Notes under the pieces: generated by a model | What the model was told of the DNA's origin: nothing | What the model saw: only the letters and a program-made list of their open reading frames with translations | The model's database searches: none | Part shown: positions 24,036 through 39,058 of the stretch, one piece after another | Layout of the letters: every line of letters starts with the position of its first letter | Numbering within the stretch: the stretch's first letter is position 1 | NCBI RefSeq assembly: GCF_029227915.1 | Contig: NC_079884.1 | Coordinates: forward strand, 10,602,001-10,666,000 | Origin: Hydractinia symbiolongicarpus | Lineage: Eukaryota; Cnidaria; Hydrozoa; Anthoathecata; Hydractiniidae | Direction: 5' to 3' | Length of the DNA: 64,000 bases | Program-made: the position numbers and the translations under genes

Positions 24036-26096
24036 GAAATTTATTCGTAGCAACAATTGCAAGTAACAACAACAACGTTTCGAATGGAAAACTTTTCCAC
24101 ATCAAAACACGTCTGCTTACTTGAGCTGTGTTTTTACAACAAGTAATTTTGTCACCCACATTGTCCTTTACGTTTGTCAATTTGACGTCATATACTTTTC
24201 TCAGGACAGCCAATAGGCTTTCGCGGTCTTGTATTTAATTCGACGTCATATGTTTCCCAGACAACCAACTTTCACGGTAAACATAATCTCCTTATGGTTT
24301 TTGATCCAATCTTTGCTTCCATGAAATGGCCTATTTTTCAAATCGCTTTTTTCCAGGCGTACTATTCACTATCCACCGACTGATAAAAAGCTCCTACACA
24401 TCCTCTGTAGGTGGTGTAGTGTGTTCAAGTAGTGTTAAAAACGCATTTTTGGTAACTTAGAGATAAAACCACGTTATGTGTTGCAATCTTTAAATAGATT
24501 TTAAAACTTCAGATTTTAAACTTAACAGAGAACGTTCTCGTAGAAGCCATTTTTCACAATGTTGTTTTTCGAATGCAGCCGAATCCAAATCGAATATCAT
24601 GCGATGCAATGACTTCTCGGTTTATCTTTCTAGGTCGGCTTTGTGCACTGTGGAATCATTCTCGACCCCAGAGCTCTTTAAGATAAACATACTTTCGAGT
24701 TTTAATCTTTAAGGGCTCTGGGGACTAGAACCATTCTAGTCCCCAGAAGAACCTATTTTTCGCGATTTTTTACCTTTATTGGGTACACATACCCTTTGGA
24801 AGATTAAATACCGCCAAATCGCACTTTTTAGGCATGTTGCGAAATTATTTTCCGCAAAATTAGGTTTAAAGTTGATCAACCATAGAAAGTTTTTTTAAAC
24901 TATATATACATATATTACAAAAATAATTGAAACATTTGAGAGATTCTTTAACGTGGCGATATACATGGCGACGAGTTGCTTTCAATTTAAAAAGTCAGAA
25001 CCTTTAGGGTTTTCTCCTCCCCAAGCCATAAACGGTCAGAAAATAAAATTGCTCAAAGTGAACGCCTCTAATTATTGGAAAAACATATTTATCGATGATG
25101 TCTGCTAATTAGCAAGTATTGCATACCTTAATCATGTCTGTTGTAGCATCATGCACTTAAAAGAATCATCATTTTTCTTTTTTTAAAAATGCAAAGTTTT
25201 CATAAAAAAGAATTTTAATCATAATAATTTGTTCCGCATTGCTTCACGAGAGCTTTCTACCGCAAAAATAAGTTTCACATTTTGCATAAAAAACCCTTTA
25301 ATCCCAAAACCAAAAGTATGTTTCAAAGAAATTTTTAATTCAATTAGGTGTCGCACAAATAAGTTGCGCAAAATGTTTTTTCAAAGGTTCGTCCAAGGTA
25401 ATAAATCTTTGCCTACCTTACGGGTGAAAATTTTTGCGAGCGGGAAAATGCATTTCGCGGATATTTAACCTGATAAAAGCGATGTTTTTGTAAAATTTCG
25501 CAGGTATTTGTTTTCACGAATTGAAGATTTCAGAATCATTCGCGAGGATTTAATTATGTTTTAGCGTCAATGAAACGAAACTACATGAAATTATTAAAAT
25601 CGGAATATCAGTGTATGTTGTTTGAGATCAATGTTCGCCGAAATTTTAGACGTAGAAGAATATAAAAAAAGACCAAAAACTAAAATAATAAATTAGCAAG
25701 GAAAGGGGCGTTATTCAACATTTGAATCGGTCTGATCTTGGAGGAACTTGAATCAACTTATTTTGGAGGAACAGCGGGAAAAAAATAAATAAAAAATAAA
25801 AAATGTAATAATATAAATTTATTTCTGAAAAAATATTTACATCAAGAGTCCGTAATACTATTAAGCGGATCAAATTCTAGCACATGCTGTAAATGTTCCA
25901 TATAGATTCATTACTTTCTTCTTTTCTTTTACTTTCTGCTACTCATAACTAACAACTGGAGCAGGCTGCACAGTTAAATATATAGCTGGAGATGTTCTTG
26001 ATGAACATAATTTAAAAACAACGAAGAGACGAGCAATTTATCATTCTACCAGACATTACTGTTCTGTGTGTTGATAAACGAGATTCTAGTATTCCA
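24036..26096. other. Intergenic region with palindromes
   Basis: It lies between the start of the coiled-coil gene and the 3' end of STEEP1. Apart from the double palindrome at 24666-24744 and a ttcgcgaa-like stretch near 25395-25555, nothing gene-like is visible. The 25229-25468 open frame lacks splice signals. Confidence 0.5.
24666..24744. repeat. Two adjacent inverted repeats sharing a GGGG
   Basis: The first pairs ccccagagctctttaagat (24666) with atctttaagggctctgggg (24705-24723). The second pairs ggggactagaa (24720-24730) with ttctagtcccc (24734-24744), a perfect 11-bp stem with a 3-base loop. The GGGG at 24720-24723 belongs to both. Confidence 0.85.
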
Positions 26097-29730
<3,634 letters not shown>

Positions 29731-29919
29731 CTTAAATATGTAACTTTAACACATTGTCACTAAGATAAACTATGAGTAAAATGGCTAGTAAATATATTTT
29801 TGTACAAGTTCGTTATATATACTGACATTTTAATTTTCTAACGCTGATTTGACATTCCCCTAGCTATAAAATTTTGAGAGATAATATGATGTCAATGAGA
29901 AAAAAAGTTTTCCATTATT

Positions 29920-30184
29920 TTATTCAGGATGCATTACAATTTCACAAGTTTTAGATTTTCCATAAACAAACTCCCACCCCCAAAGATCATAACCCCATTT
30001 ATTCCGCTTTTCTGTCACTGTTGACAACACACATCTTAGGTAATTGGTCAATGCTAAGCGACAGGACTTTAATTCCTTGCGAGACTTTCCTGTGGTCTTT
30101 CTTATAAGAGAGACGCAGGGACTACCCTCCACTAGTTTTATACATTCAGGTCGTTTGCATTTTTTTACACAGGTGCAAGCATTT
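29920..30184 (-). CDS. Terminal exon of a Cys-rich, probably secreted protein (partial)
   Basis: An acceptor (ttttttacctacag) is followed by an open exon of 87 codons to a TAA at 29920. The exon enters with one leftover base and begins NACTCVKKCKRPEC. It has eight cysteines (C-T-C, KKC, PEC, SPC, KSC, LRC, KTC) and ends GKSKTCEIVMHPE. Many paired cysteines in a short basic protein suggest a disulphide-bonded extracellular domain. An upstream exon with a signal peptide would be expected at higher coordinates, but none is convincing up to the copia element. Function not assigned. Confidence 0.55.
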
Positions 30185-31912
30185 CTGTAGGTAAAAAATA
30201 TAAACAACAGCATCCAAAAAAGAAATAATGTATATATGTGGCACCGTTTGGATCATATTCTCCCGGTCAGCAAATGTTACATGATATTTTCAAATTAATT
30301 ATATACATGTTCGTATTTTTCAGGGTAGCCATTATGATTGAAAGGAAAACACGCCATTTACATTTAACTGTTTATATATAGGTGCTAAATTTTTTTGTAG
30401 GATCTTTGTTTTCTAACTTTAAATATGTCATATTGTGTAGTTTCAGGAGAGTTTTTGGATTTTTAGGTTTAGTGTAATTTAGATACTTGCAGTTCTTGTT
30501 TAATCAAAGCTTCTTTGAAGAGTTTGACTATGAAACATGCATGTTTTCCCTCAACTGAAAGTTGTACTGTTCTGCCTGTATTATGAACGGCAGTTTGTCC
30601 TGTTTATAAACAGGGTTGAAAATACATAATCAGGGCAACATAATCAGAAAAAGGTTGGCTTATGTATGACAGTTACCAAATATTATTTGGCACTTATAAA
30701 ACAAACATAACCCGAGGCAGGCTGGCTTATGTGTGTCACTTTTACGTTATTCCTCACTTATGGAACGAACATAATCAGGGCCGACCGGCTTTTATACCAT
30801 TCGTGACAAGCAAAGAGCCCTGGTGACAAAGCTGTTATTGTTCTCAAATAAAACAAAATTTTGTGGAAACTAAATTTTGATATTCGCAATTTACCTCCAG
30901 ACTTTTTTTTCGCTAGAGTGGGTTTGCCCATATACAGCCATTGCCCAATTACGGCCAGGCATTATAAATTATGTACAACTTCATTTATTTATTACAATGC
31001 TATATATGTCAATTCCTTGTTTGCAACACTTAAGAACCTTTTAACATCAGAAAAAACCAAAGTCTGTCAATTCAACCACTTTAACTTTCAAGAAATGTTG
31101 GTTAGAAGCTAGACTGCGTACATAAAAAATGACTGACAAAATATTTTTTCAAAAATTCTTGGAACTGTAATGAAAAGTTGTGAATAGATAAAATTCAATC
31201 AACTCTGTGTAAATTACATATTTGGTACTTGGTGCCACACTAAAGGATTGGAAATAATAGACCCGAGAAATTTCCATATTAAAAAAAAATATGGCGCCCT
31301 AATACGCTACATACATTTTAAGTGGATTTTAATGCTTTGAACAATGTAAAGTTTCATTTCAATAATAAATATTGTAATAAACAACCCTTTGTTATTGTTT
31401 TCTTTGACATTGTTCATTTTCCTATCTTTAATCGTGATAAAACAACCACAGGGTTGGTCGTGTGATAAAAATGGACCTCGGGTGGGTCACAAACTGAGCT
31501 AACAGGGTTTAGGGGACTGAAAATGAATGTTTAATCAGTTGGCATATAAGAACGTTTAATTACCTCTATTGCAGATTATACTATAATGACCAGATTAGAG
31601 TGTCTATTAAGAAAAATAATTGGTGGCCGGTTTAGGGCGAAGTGGCTGCGAATGGGCAATTTTGGCTAAGTTGTTGTTTTCCCTGTTTATCCAGGGTCTA
31701 TTTGTGCCGTACACACTACAAATGCCCATACTGGTGCACAAACATACCTGTACTTATTAAGACCAGATGCTAGTTGTTTATCATAGCCGTAACAAGTTTC
31801 GAAGGTACATAAAAACACTGGCCGTATATGGGCGAACCCACTCCATGCCTAGTTTTTAATGGTGTTCTTGCAGAGAAATCCATCATTCTGTGACAATAAT
31901 TTGGCAATGTTT
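30185..31912. other. Repeat-rich spacer upstream of copia
   Basis: It contains a dispersed repeat at 30370-30560 (second copy at 49990-50180), a cataatcagg-rich block with the palindrome cctgtttataaacagg at 30599-30614, and unremarkable AT-rich DNA. No exon is supported; the 30861-31112 frame has no context. Confidence 0.5.
30370..30560 (+). repeat. Dispersed ~190-bp repeat, copy A
   Basis: Shares with 49990-50180 the blocks tttttgtag-atctttgttttct, atattgtgtagttt, gtagttcttgtttaatcaaa (here gcagttcttg...) gcttctttg, and catgttttccctcaa. Moderate divergence; ends not defined. Confidence 0.75.
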
Positions 31913-32123
31913 TATTGAAATTACAGACACTCTAGTCAGATATTTACTGGAACGTTACGGAACATTCCAGAACATTCTTGAACATTCTAGACGTTTTTTC
32001 TTGTATACTAGTATTTTCTAGCAAATTCCATGTAAAGACTATACATAAGCTGACTGTAAACATTTATGTATGTACATTGTGAAGTAAATATATCTTCAGA
32101 ACCATAACAAATATTATTCAACA
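31913..32123 (+). repeat. 5' LTR of copia element
   Basis: 211 bp, TATTGAAATT...ATTATTCAACA, containing repeated gaacattc/gaacgtt motifs and aagtaaatatat. Identical in length to the 3' LTR with one substitution. Confidence 0.97.
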
Positions 32124-32138
32124 GGTTATGGGCCCAGA
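32124..32138 (+). promoter_or_regulatory. Primer-binding site of copia (tRNA-iMet internal type)
   Basis: ggttatgggcccaga directly abuts the 5' LTR. Its first 12 bases are the reverse complement of the conserved gggcccataacc anticodon region of eukaryotic initiator tRNA. Confidence 0.85.
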
Positions 32139-32304
32139 GTATTGCCCAGTATAACTGAAGATAGTGAGAAGAAACTTGTAAACAAAGTACGTGCACCACT
32201 TGACGCCATCTTGGAAATTTGTAGTTCACGGAATTTTGGTGATTGTTATCACGGAATCAAAACATTGGTATTCCGGTATTTAGTTGAAAGTATCCGGAGG
32301 AATA

Positions 32305-34392
32305 ATGGCTGCGGAAGCAACGAAGATTCTTTTGAAACCGCTGAATGGATCAAATTATGCGACATGGAAGTTGCAATGTAAGATGGCATTGGTACGAGAA
32401 GGTTTGTGGAAAATTGTTAATGAAACTGAAGGTGCTCCTGCTGGTGGCGAAGCAGCAGCGGTGAAATATGCATTGAGAAGAGACAAGGCATTGGCTACTA
32501 TCGTTTTATCGATTGAACCATCTCTTCTATATCTACTTGGTCCGGATCCAGAAGATCCCGCAGAAGTATGGAAAAGGTTAGCCAATCAATTTCAGAAAAA
32601 ATCTTGGGCCAACAAATTGGCATTACGTCGAAAACTTTATGCGTTAAAGTTAAAGGAAGGACAATCGGTACAGACTCACATCAAAACAATGACGGAGATT
32701 TTTGAAGAGTTAGCGATTGTTGGTGATCCTTTGGATGACGAAAATAAGGTGGTTCATTTGTTGGCAAGTTTGCCGCGTTCGTACGACATGTTGGTCACGG
32801 CGCTCGAAGCAAGTTCGGAGGTACCAAAAATTGACGTTGTTACAGAGCGACTGCTTCACGAGGAAAGCAAACAGAAAGACATGGTAGAAACAGAGCCAGG
32901 AATAAAGGCGATGACGTTAAAGCATCATCAGCGTAACCAGAAAGGTCCAAAGTGTTATCGGTGTGGTAATTACGGACATATTAAACGAAACTGTGATCTC
33001 AACAAGGCGGGAAATTATTCGAGATCGGATGGAAAGTTCAAGAAGAAACCCATGAACCAAAAGGCTTGTACCGCCGAAAAGGAGGAGTCCGACGAAGAAA
33101 TCGAACTCGGATTTGTTGTCGAACATTCTTTAGTAGCATCCGAAAAGTTAAGCGATTGGATAGTGGACTCTGGAGCCACGTGTCATATGTGCAATGACGA
33201 GAGCTTATTTGTTGACATTGTTGAACTCGAGGAACCACAGAAGATTACTGTTGGGGACGGATACTCACTGGAAGCTATTGGTAAAGGGACAGTGGAATTA
33301 TTCGTGAACATCCCGGATGTAAAAGTGAAACAATGCCGATTGTATGAAACTTTATACGTACCACAACTGTCTTACAATCTTTTGAGTGTCTCAAAGGGAA
33401 CAAAGTCCGGTAAGAGGTTTGAGTTTGGTCAGTCGGAATGCCGTATATTGGATGGCAACAAAGTAGTCGCTACTGCTACAAAGTCTGGAAACCTGTATCA
33501 TCTCAACTGTAGTCGACAGGGAGAAGCGGAAAGTGAGTTTGCAATGTGTGGAAGTGACGACACAAAAGAATCAATTTGGCACCGACGTTACGGTCACCTT
33601 GGGGTTAAAAGTCTGGAAATGCTGGCAAAAGATAATTTGGTTGATGGATTTGAATACGATTCATTAAAGAATGCAAAGTTTTGTGAATCATGTGTTGATG
33701 GAAAGCAGCACCGGACACCTTTTCCAAAGAAAGGAGGAGTGCGGTCCAATGAATTACTTGGATTAGTGCACAGTGACGTGTGTGGAAAGATTGAAGAGAA
33801 GTCACTTAGCGGAGCTGAATATTTTATCACCTTTATCGACGATAAGTCACGACATGTGTGGGTGTATATGCTGAAAAACAAAAGCGACGCATTCCAAAGT
33901 TTTGTGGAATGGAAAGCAATGGTCGAAAAGTCAAGCGGTTCGAGAATTAAAGTATTTCGAACGGACAATGGAGGAGAATACACTTCAAATGAATTTGAGA
34001 ACTATCTCAAAAGAGAAGGTATTCGACATGAAACAACAGTTCCAAAGAATCCAGAACAGAACGGTGTGGCTGAAAGAATGAACAGGACACTTGTGGAAAT
34101 GGTGCGAGCCATGTTAGCGGATTCAAAGTTACCCAAGCGTTTTTGGGCAGAAGCATTATCAACAGCAAGTTACTTACGAAATCGTAGTCCTACAAGTGCT
34201 GTTAAAGGTATGACACCATATGAAGTTTGGACTGGACACAAACCAAATGTCAGCGATCTTCGTATATTTGGATGCAACGCTTACGCACTCATTCCAAAGG
34301 ACGAGAGAGCAAAAGTGGATTCAAAGACGAAACGATGCATTTTCCTGGGATATGGTACGACAACCAAAGGCTTTCGGTTGTCAATGAAGTGA
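32305..34392 (+). CDS. Copia polyprotein, first part: Gag-protease-integrase
   Basis: Starts at the ATG of MAAEATKI (32305), 695 codons. Order: Gag/UBN2-like domain (residues about 1-200, NGSNYATWK), zinc knuckle CYRCGNYGHIKRNC (about 217-230), aspartic protease WIVDSGATCHM (about 284), pre-integrase HRRYGHLG with CESC zinc ligands (about 425-460), and integrase core with FIDD, RTDNGGEY and PEQNGVAER (the D, D and E). The frame stops at 34392 just after FLGYGTTTKGF. The rest of the polyprotein continues in the frame one base back. In copia elements this is normally a single frame, so this is a break caused by loss of one base near 34380. Confidence 0.95.
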   Translation: MAAEATKILLKPLNGSNYATWKLQCKMALVREGLWKIVNETEGAPAGGEAAAVKYALRRDKALATIVLSIEPSLLYLLGPDPEDPAEVWKRLANQFQKKSWANKLALRRKLYALKLKEGQSVQTHIKTMTEIFEELAIVGDPLDDENKVVHLLASLPRSYDMLVTALEASSEVPKIDVVTERLLHEESKQKDMVETEPGIKAMTLKHHQRNQKGPKCYRCGNYGHIKRNCDLNKAGNYSRSDGKFKKKPMNQKACTAEKEESDEEIELGFVVEHSLVASEKLSDWIVDSGATCHMCNDESLFVDIVELEEPQKITVGDGYSLEAIGKGTVELFVNIPDVKVKQCRLYETLYVPQLSYNLLSVSKGTKSGKRFEFGQSECRILDGNKVVATATKSGNLYHLNCSRQGEAESEFAMCGSDDTKESIWHRRYGHLGVKSLEMLAKDNLVDGFEYDSLKNAKFCESCVDGKQHRTPFPKKGGVRSNELLGLVHSDVCGKIEEKSLSGAEYFITFIDDKSRHVWVYMLKNKSDAFQSFVEWKAMVEKSSGSRIKVFRTDNGGEYTSNEFENYLKREGIRHETTVPKNPEQNGVAERMNRTLVEMVRAMLADSKLPKRFWAEALSTASYLRNRSPTSAVKGMTPYEVWTGHKPNVSDLRIFGCNAYALIPKDERAKVDSKTKRCIFLGYGTTTKGFRLSMK

Positions 34393-36185
34393 AGAAAAGA
34401 GTTTTCTTCAGCAGAGATGTTGTCTTCAACGAAACCAAATCACGAACTAAGGAGAAGGATGACAAAGAAGCTCCAAAAGAAGTTGTCAAGCAACATGAAG
34501 TGGAATTGGAATTTGAAGATAATGACGTTGACAAAAATGACAACGGTGAACCTTTACAAACCGATAGGCAAAGACGAGAACGAAAAGCACCAGATCGTTA
34601 CGGTGATTGGGTATATGTTGCAGAAGAAGTACCAGATCCAAAGTCAATCAAAGAAGCACTTCAAAGTGATGACAAAGAAAATTGGATCGACGCAATGAAA
34701 AAGGAAATCAAATCACTATACAAGAACGATGTATGGGATGTCGTTGAACTGCCGGATGGACGTAAAGTTGTTGGAAGCAAATGGGTGTTCAAACGAAAGT
34801 GTGATGCAGATGGAAACAAAGAGCGGCACAAGGCAAGATTGGTAGCGCAAGGATTCACACAGAAAAGTGGAATTGACTATGATGAAACATTTTGTCCCGT
34901 AGTAAGATTCGAATCAATAAGGACAATGATTGCATTGGCAGCGAAATATAATCTTCAACTACATCAATTGGATATAACAACCGCATTCTTGAATGGCGAA
35001 TTGAAAGAAGACATCTTCATGAAACAACCTGAGGGTTTCGAGATTAAAGGGAAGGTGAATATGGTCTGCAAGCTGAAGAGAAGTATATATGGTCTAAAGC
35101 AATCGTCGCGATGCTGGAATGAAGCTTTGGATAAACATCTCAAGAAATGTGGATTTACCCCGTCGACGAATGATCCTTGCATTTACACGATGACTTCAGG
35201 AGGAGAGATGTTTATATTGGCTGTATACGTTGATGATATCCTATTAGCAGGGAAATCAAGTACGCGAATCCAACAAATCATTCAAGAAATTGGTGTAAAA
35301 TTAGACGTAAAAGACATGGGGAAGTTACATCATTTCCTTGGCGTTAAAGTCGTTCATCTAGAACCAGGGAAGATATGGATTGGTCAACCAACCTACATCA
35401 AAGAAGTGCTAACGAAGTTTGACATGCAAAATTCGAAAGCTGTCGCAACTCCTACTGAAGCCGGAGCAAGATTGATGAAACCAACAGACGACGATATTCT
35501 GTTTGACCAAGACATATATCAATCAGCAGTTGGATGTCTCCTTTATCTGTCAACGAAAACAAGACCAGTTATTGCATATGCTGTTGGAAACGTTGCAAGA
35601 TACACTTTAAAACCTACGACACATCATTGGTCTGCAGTCAAACGTATTATGAGATATTTGAATGGCACAGTCAACTATGGTTTATTATATGGTGATAAAA
35701 GTGGTTTAACCGGATATTCAGATGCGAATTGGGCAGGCGATCTTGACGATCGAAAATCAACATCTGGTTATATTTTCAAGATGAGTGGAGCAGCTATTAG
35801 CTGGTTGAGTAAGAAGCAAACATGTGTAGCCTTATCCACAGCAGAAGCAGAGTACATGGCATTGTCAAGTGCAGCACAGGAATCTATTTGGTTGAGACGA
35901 ATTCTTAATGACATGAACGAGAAATCAGACGAGCCAACTTTGATCTACGAAGACAATCAGTCAACAATTTGTATGGCGAGAAATCCAAAGTTTCATGGAC
36001 GTACAAAACATATTGACATTAGGCATCACTACATACGAGAACAGATTACGAATAAGAAGATCACGTTGGTGTACTGTCCGAGCGAGGACATGGTTGCGGA
36101 CGTATTGACAAAAGGATTGGGTCGTGTTCAATTTAATGTACTACGCGAAAGGAGTGGTATTTACGAACTATCTGACAGCGAGTGA
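34393..36185 (+). CDS. Copia polyprotein, second part: reverse transcriptase-RNase H
   Basis: Open frame (from 34227 as read, meaningful from about 34385) in the frame displaced from the first part. RT_2-type reverse transcriptase: VGSKWVFKRK, HKARLVAQGF, LDITTAFLNGELKEDIFMKQ, IYGLKQSSRCW and the catalytic YVDDILLAG near 35224. RNase H: GYSDANWAGDLDDRKSTSGY, STAEAEYMALSSA and EDNQSTICMARNP. The stop at 36183-36185 sits just before the polypurine tract. It has no start of its own, so it is probably not made unless ribosomes shift frame. Confidence 0.95.
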
Positions 36186-36192
36186 GGAGGAG

Positions 36193-36403
36193 TATTGAAA
36201 TTACAGACACTCTAGTCAGATATTTACTGGAACGTTACGGAACATTCCAGAACATTCTTGAACATTCTAGACGTTTTTTCTTGTATACTAGTATTTTCTA
36301 GCAAATTCCATGTAAAGACTATATATAAGCTGACTGTAAACATTTATGTATGTACATTGTGAAGTAAATATATCTTCAGAACCATAACAAATATTATTCA
36401 ACA
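36193..36403 (+). repeat. 3' LTR of copia element
   Basis: 211 bp, preceded by the polypurine tract and followed by the TGTTT target duplicate at 36404-36408. Confidence 0.97.
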
Positions 36404-36408
36404 TGTTT

Positions 36409-38767
36409 CATTCACAAAAGTTCAAAGAAAATGCCAATCACAGTCTGCCTGCGTTATACCAGCATTCATAATTCGGTCACCACGACATAATCAGAGCAAA
36501 AAAAAAACATAATCAGGTATGCGTACATAATCCAGCCATCCTGTTTATAAACAGGCTGTTTTCACAATCTGGGCAGAACAGTTATACCACATGACATTCC
36601 TACCACAAGAAGAGGAAATGCTATTCCCAAAAATATTTAATCTTCATTATTAACTATTGTACCCTGTGTGAGTCCTGCTTTTTTCCCACACAAAGGTGCA
36701 CACATACCTGTTGTTCTTAAAATAAAATCGAATAGCAGAGACGCCAACTCTCTAAATCCTAATGTGTGACAATTTTTGTTATTACTATCTTCCAGAGGTG
36801 CCACCCAGGTCGGTGCCATAGTGAAAATTTTAAAAATTGGACACTTTATATCGTTGGAAAATGCCCTTCCGGACACCTATAGCGCCATTTTACTATTTGA
36901 GACATATCATGAATTAGTGTTACTTTTGCACGATTATTTAACCTGCTAGTTTTTAATACCACAGGACGAGGAAAACATGGGACGAATTTAGTATAGTATG
37001 CTTGTAACTGGTGTACATAGAAAAAAATATCTGGGACAAAGGGTGAAATTGATTTGATGAGTGAGACAAAGGGTAAAATTGAGATGGAAGAAACCAAATC
37101 GATTTTCTTTAGGGCATTGTCGAAAATATGTTTGATTAGCGTCATTTCTAATTAAAAAAGTTAGTTGGTCCGTCGGTCTGGTAAAAATTTTTCCTAAAAA
37201 ATTACAAAAATATTATATATTTCACAGCCATATTTTTTTATTTCTTTTAAATGTACGCCAGCTGTATTTTTAGCATCCGTTTCAAGTTCGATTTTTGTCA
37301 GTCAACGTCGTTCCCATGGTTTTCACTTGTATTGCCGTATAAATGTAAAGCAGGAAAATATAGCATTGAGTAGCGCAGCGCAGTCCCCTGTCGAAAAAAC
37401 ATTCGGACATCGTAACAACCGTAATTCCGAGGACCGCTGTTGCGTGTCGAAGATTGTTTGTGGTTTTTTTGTTTGCTTTTACTGACACCCCTACTCAACT
37501 TTTGCCTTTCAAAGTGAGTCAGTCAGGTGACACTAACCAATTATATTTTTGAGTGTGCCCTTATCATAAGCCCACCATCAAAATTATGTTGTGTTTACGT
37601 GCTGAAGACCCCGCAATAATGAGTCGGGCGGGCGGTCGGGTGTATATTTTCCAGGGATTTTCAGATCGCAGCAAGCAAATTCGTTCCCAGGGCCAAGACA
37701 GTATAGCCCCACTCGACATCGTTTGTAGATCATTTTTCGCCACCCTGTAAACTGTCAGTAGCCACAGGAGATTAATTTTCGCGAGTTTTTGTCAATTGTG
37801 CATAAATTAGTTCTGGCGAAAAATATTTTCTTTTTGAAAAATATCTCGCGAAATTTTTTCCCGGTCTTTTTCCGACTCACCGACTCGGGTTTTTATTACC
37901 AAAAGTGAGTCGGTCGGAGGACGTGAACACAACATATTTTTAATAAGAACCTAAAGAGACTCGAGATGAAGAAAGGATTTGCGGAAAGCGAGGTTCTCGT
38001 TTTTAAAAGAAATATGTTTGACTTTAACAATATTCTTTCGGCGTGTGAGGTAAAGAAAATGCGTGTGTCACACGCTCAACGCGTGTGTGTGAGTTGACAT
38101 GTCTGAATAGATAGACAAGCAAGAGACTAGAAGCCAGAGGCCAAAAGAGGGGGGCTTAAAAAGCGTGGAAAGAAGAAGCAGGTCAAAGTTAACATACCCG
38201 CACTTCTTAATTATTTCCAAGAACCTTTTGGGCACAGGAGGGGTAGGCAGAATAGAAAAGAAATTAGTGCGCACAGCGCTCTGAAGAATTCCCAGTTTCA
38301 ACTTACGCTTCACGAATCACAATGGGGTTGCCATTATGATTTGATTGTTGTTCTAGAGAACCGGCCGCCGAGACAGAAGTAGAAGATGGCGGTTGAAGTA
38401 GTGTGTTCTTGTGGTGAAAATTCTTGGATCATGGTTTGGATCATGCTTTACCTTTTCATTAGGATACTAGGTGTGCTATAGTATAGTACTATAGCTTATA
38501 ATCTAGTTAACTAAAGAGAGACAGACGTCCTTTTATATGGCTAGCATAGTGTATATTGATCCCATTTATTAGAGCTAAATAATGCATATGGAAGTCCTTG
38601 CCATTATAGGCATGTTGCTTGGTTTACATGTGGCTTACATCCGGATTAACATGTTTGAAATTTTGGTATATATGTTTACCTAGGTCTTTATTTTCTTTAT
38701 TTTAACAAAATTTTTAATTATAAAAGACCCCTCACCCCAGACATTAGGGCAGGGGCCGTCGACAAAC
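36409..38767. other. Spacer downstream of copia
   Basis: Holds an inverted counterpart of the 30.6-kb palindrome block (cctgtttataaacagg at 36540-36555, gcagaacagttatac nearby). It also holds a short direct duplication of gagacaaagggt-aaattga around 37030-37085 and a ttcgcgaa-like stretch near 37770-37860. At 38381-38395 agtagaagatggcggt looks like a YY1-type start context, but no further exon was found. Minus-strand frames at 36846-37145 and 38068-38313 lack support. Confidence 0.45.
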
Positions 38768-39058
38768 AGTTTTCGTCTCCGTTAACAGCAAAATGGCTGT
38801 TAAGGGGGGGAGGGGGTAATACATTGTCCGTTAAAAATATAAAAATGGAGACAAATTTCACTTTCTCTGAAATAAATTCAACAATTTAGAAAATGTTTCC
38901 ACAGTAAAAATCCGCCATAATCTAGAATTGGTTGTTAAAAAAATGGATCTCGTGTTTGTATAAGTCTCCATAAAGATTGTTCCGTAGAGTGCGGGGACTG
39001 GGGAAAGGGGGCCAAATTCTATTTAACGGCAAATTTTCTGTTAACGGAGACGAAAACT
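38768..39058. mobile_element. MITE with 21-bp perfect terminal inverted repeats
   Basis: Left end agttttcgtctccgttaaca(g) at 38768; right end (c)tgttaacggagacgaaaact ends at 39058. The interior is 250 bp, G-run rich and non-coding. Flanks are caaac and aacgt; no clear target duplication. Confidence 0.85.

Larger units (their letters stand above)
31913..36403 (+). mobile_element. Ty1/copia LTR retrotransposon, nearly intact, young
   Basis: Two 211-bp LTRs (31913-32123 and 36193-36403) differ at one site (actatacataag / actatatataag). LTRs begin TATTGAA and end TTCAACA. The target duplication TGTTT lies at 31908-31912 and 36404-36408. Just inside the 5' LTR, ggttatgggccc matches the complement of the anticodon arm of initiator tRNA-Met, the internal primer type used by Drosophila copia. 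A polypurine tract gtgaggaggag precedes the 3' LTR. The domain order is Gag, zinc knuckle, protease, integrase, reverse transcriptase, RNase H (integrase before RT), which defines copia rather than gypsy. Near-identical LTRs indicate recent insertion. Confidence 0.98.

Noticed and set aside
33594..33983. Minus-strand frames within the copia element
   Set aside because: Shadows of the integrase coding strand.
36846..37145. 99-aa minus-strand frame
   Set aside because: No acceptor or donor, no recognisable domain, and it spans a small direct duplication.
38386..38480. ATG in agaagatggcggttgaagta, reading MAVEVVCSCGENSWIM
   Set aside because: Attractive start context and slightly CTF8-like, but no donor with a matching downstream exon was found.
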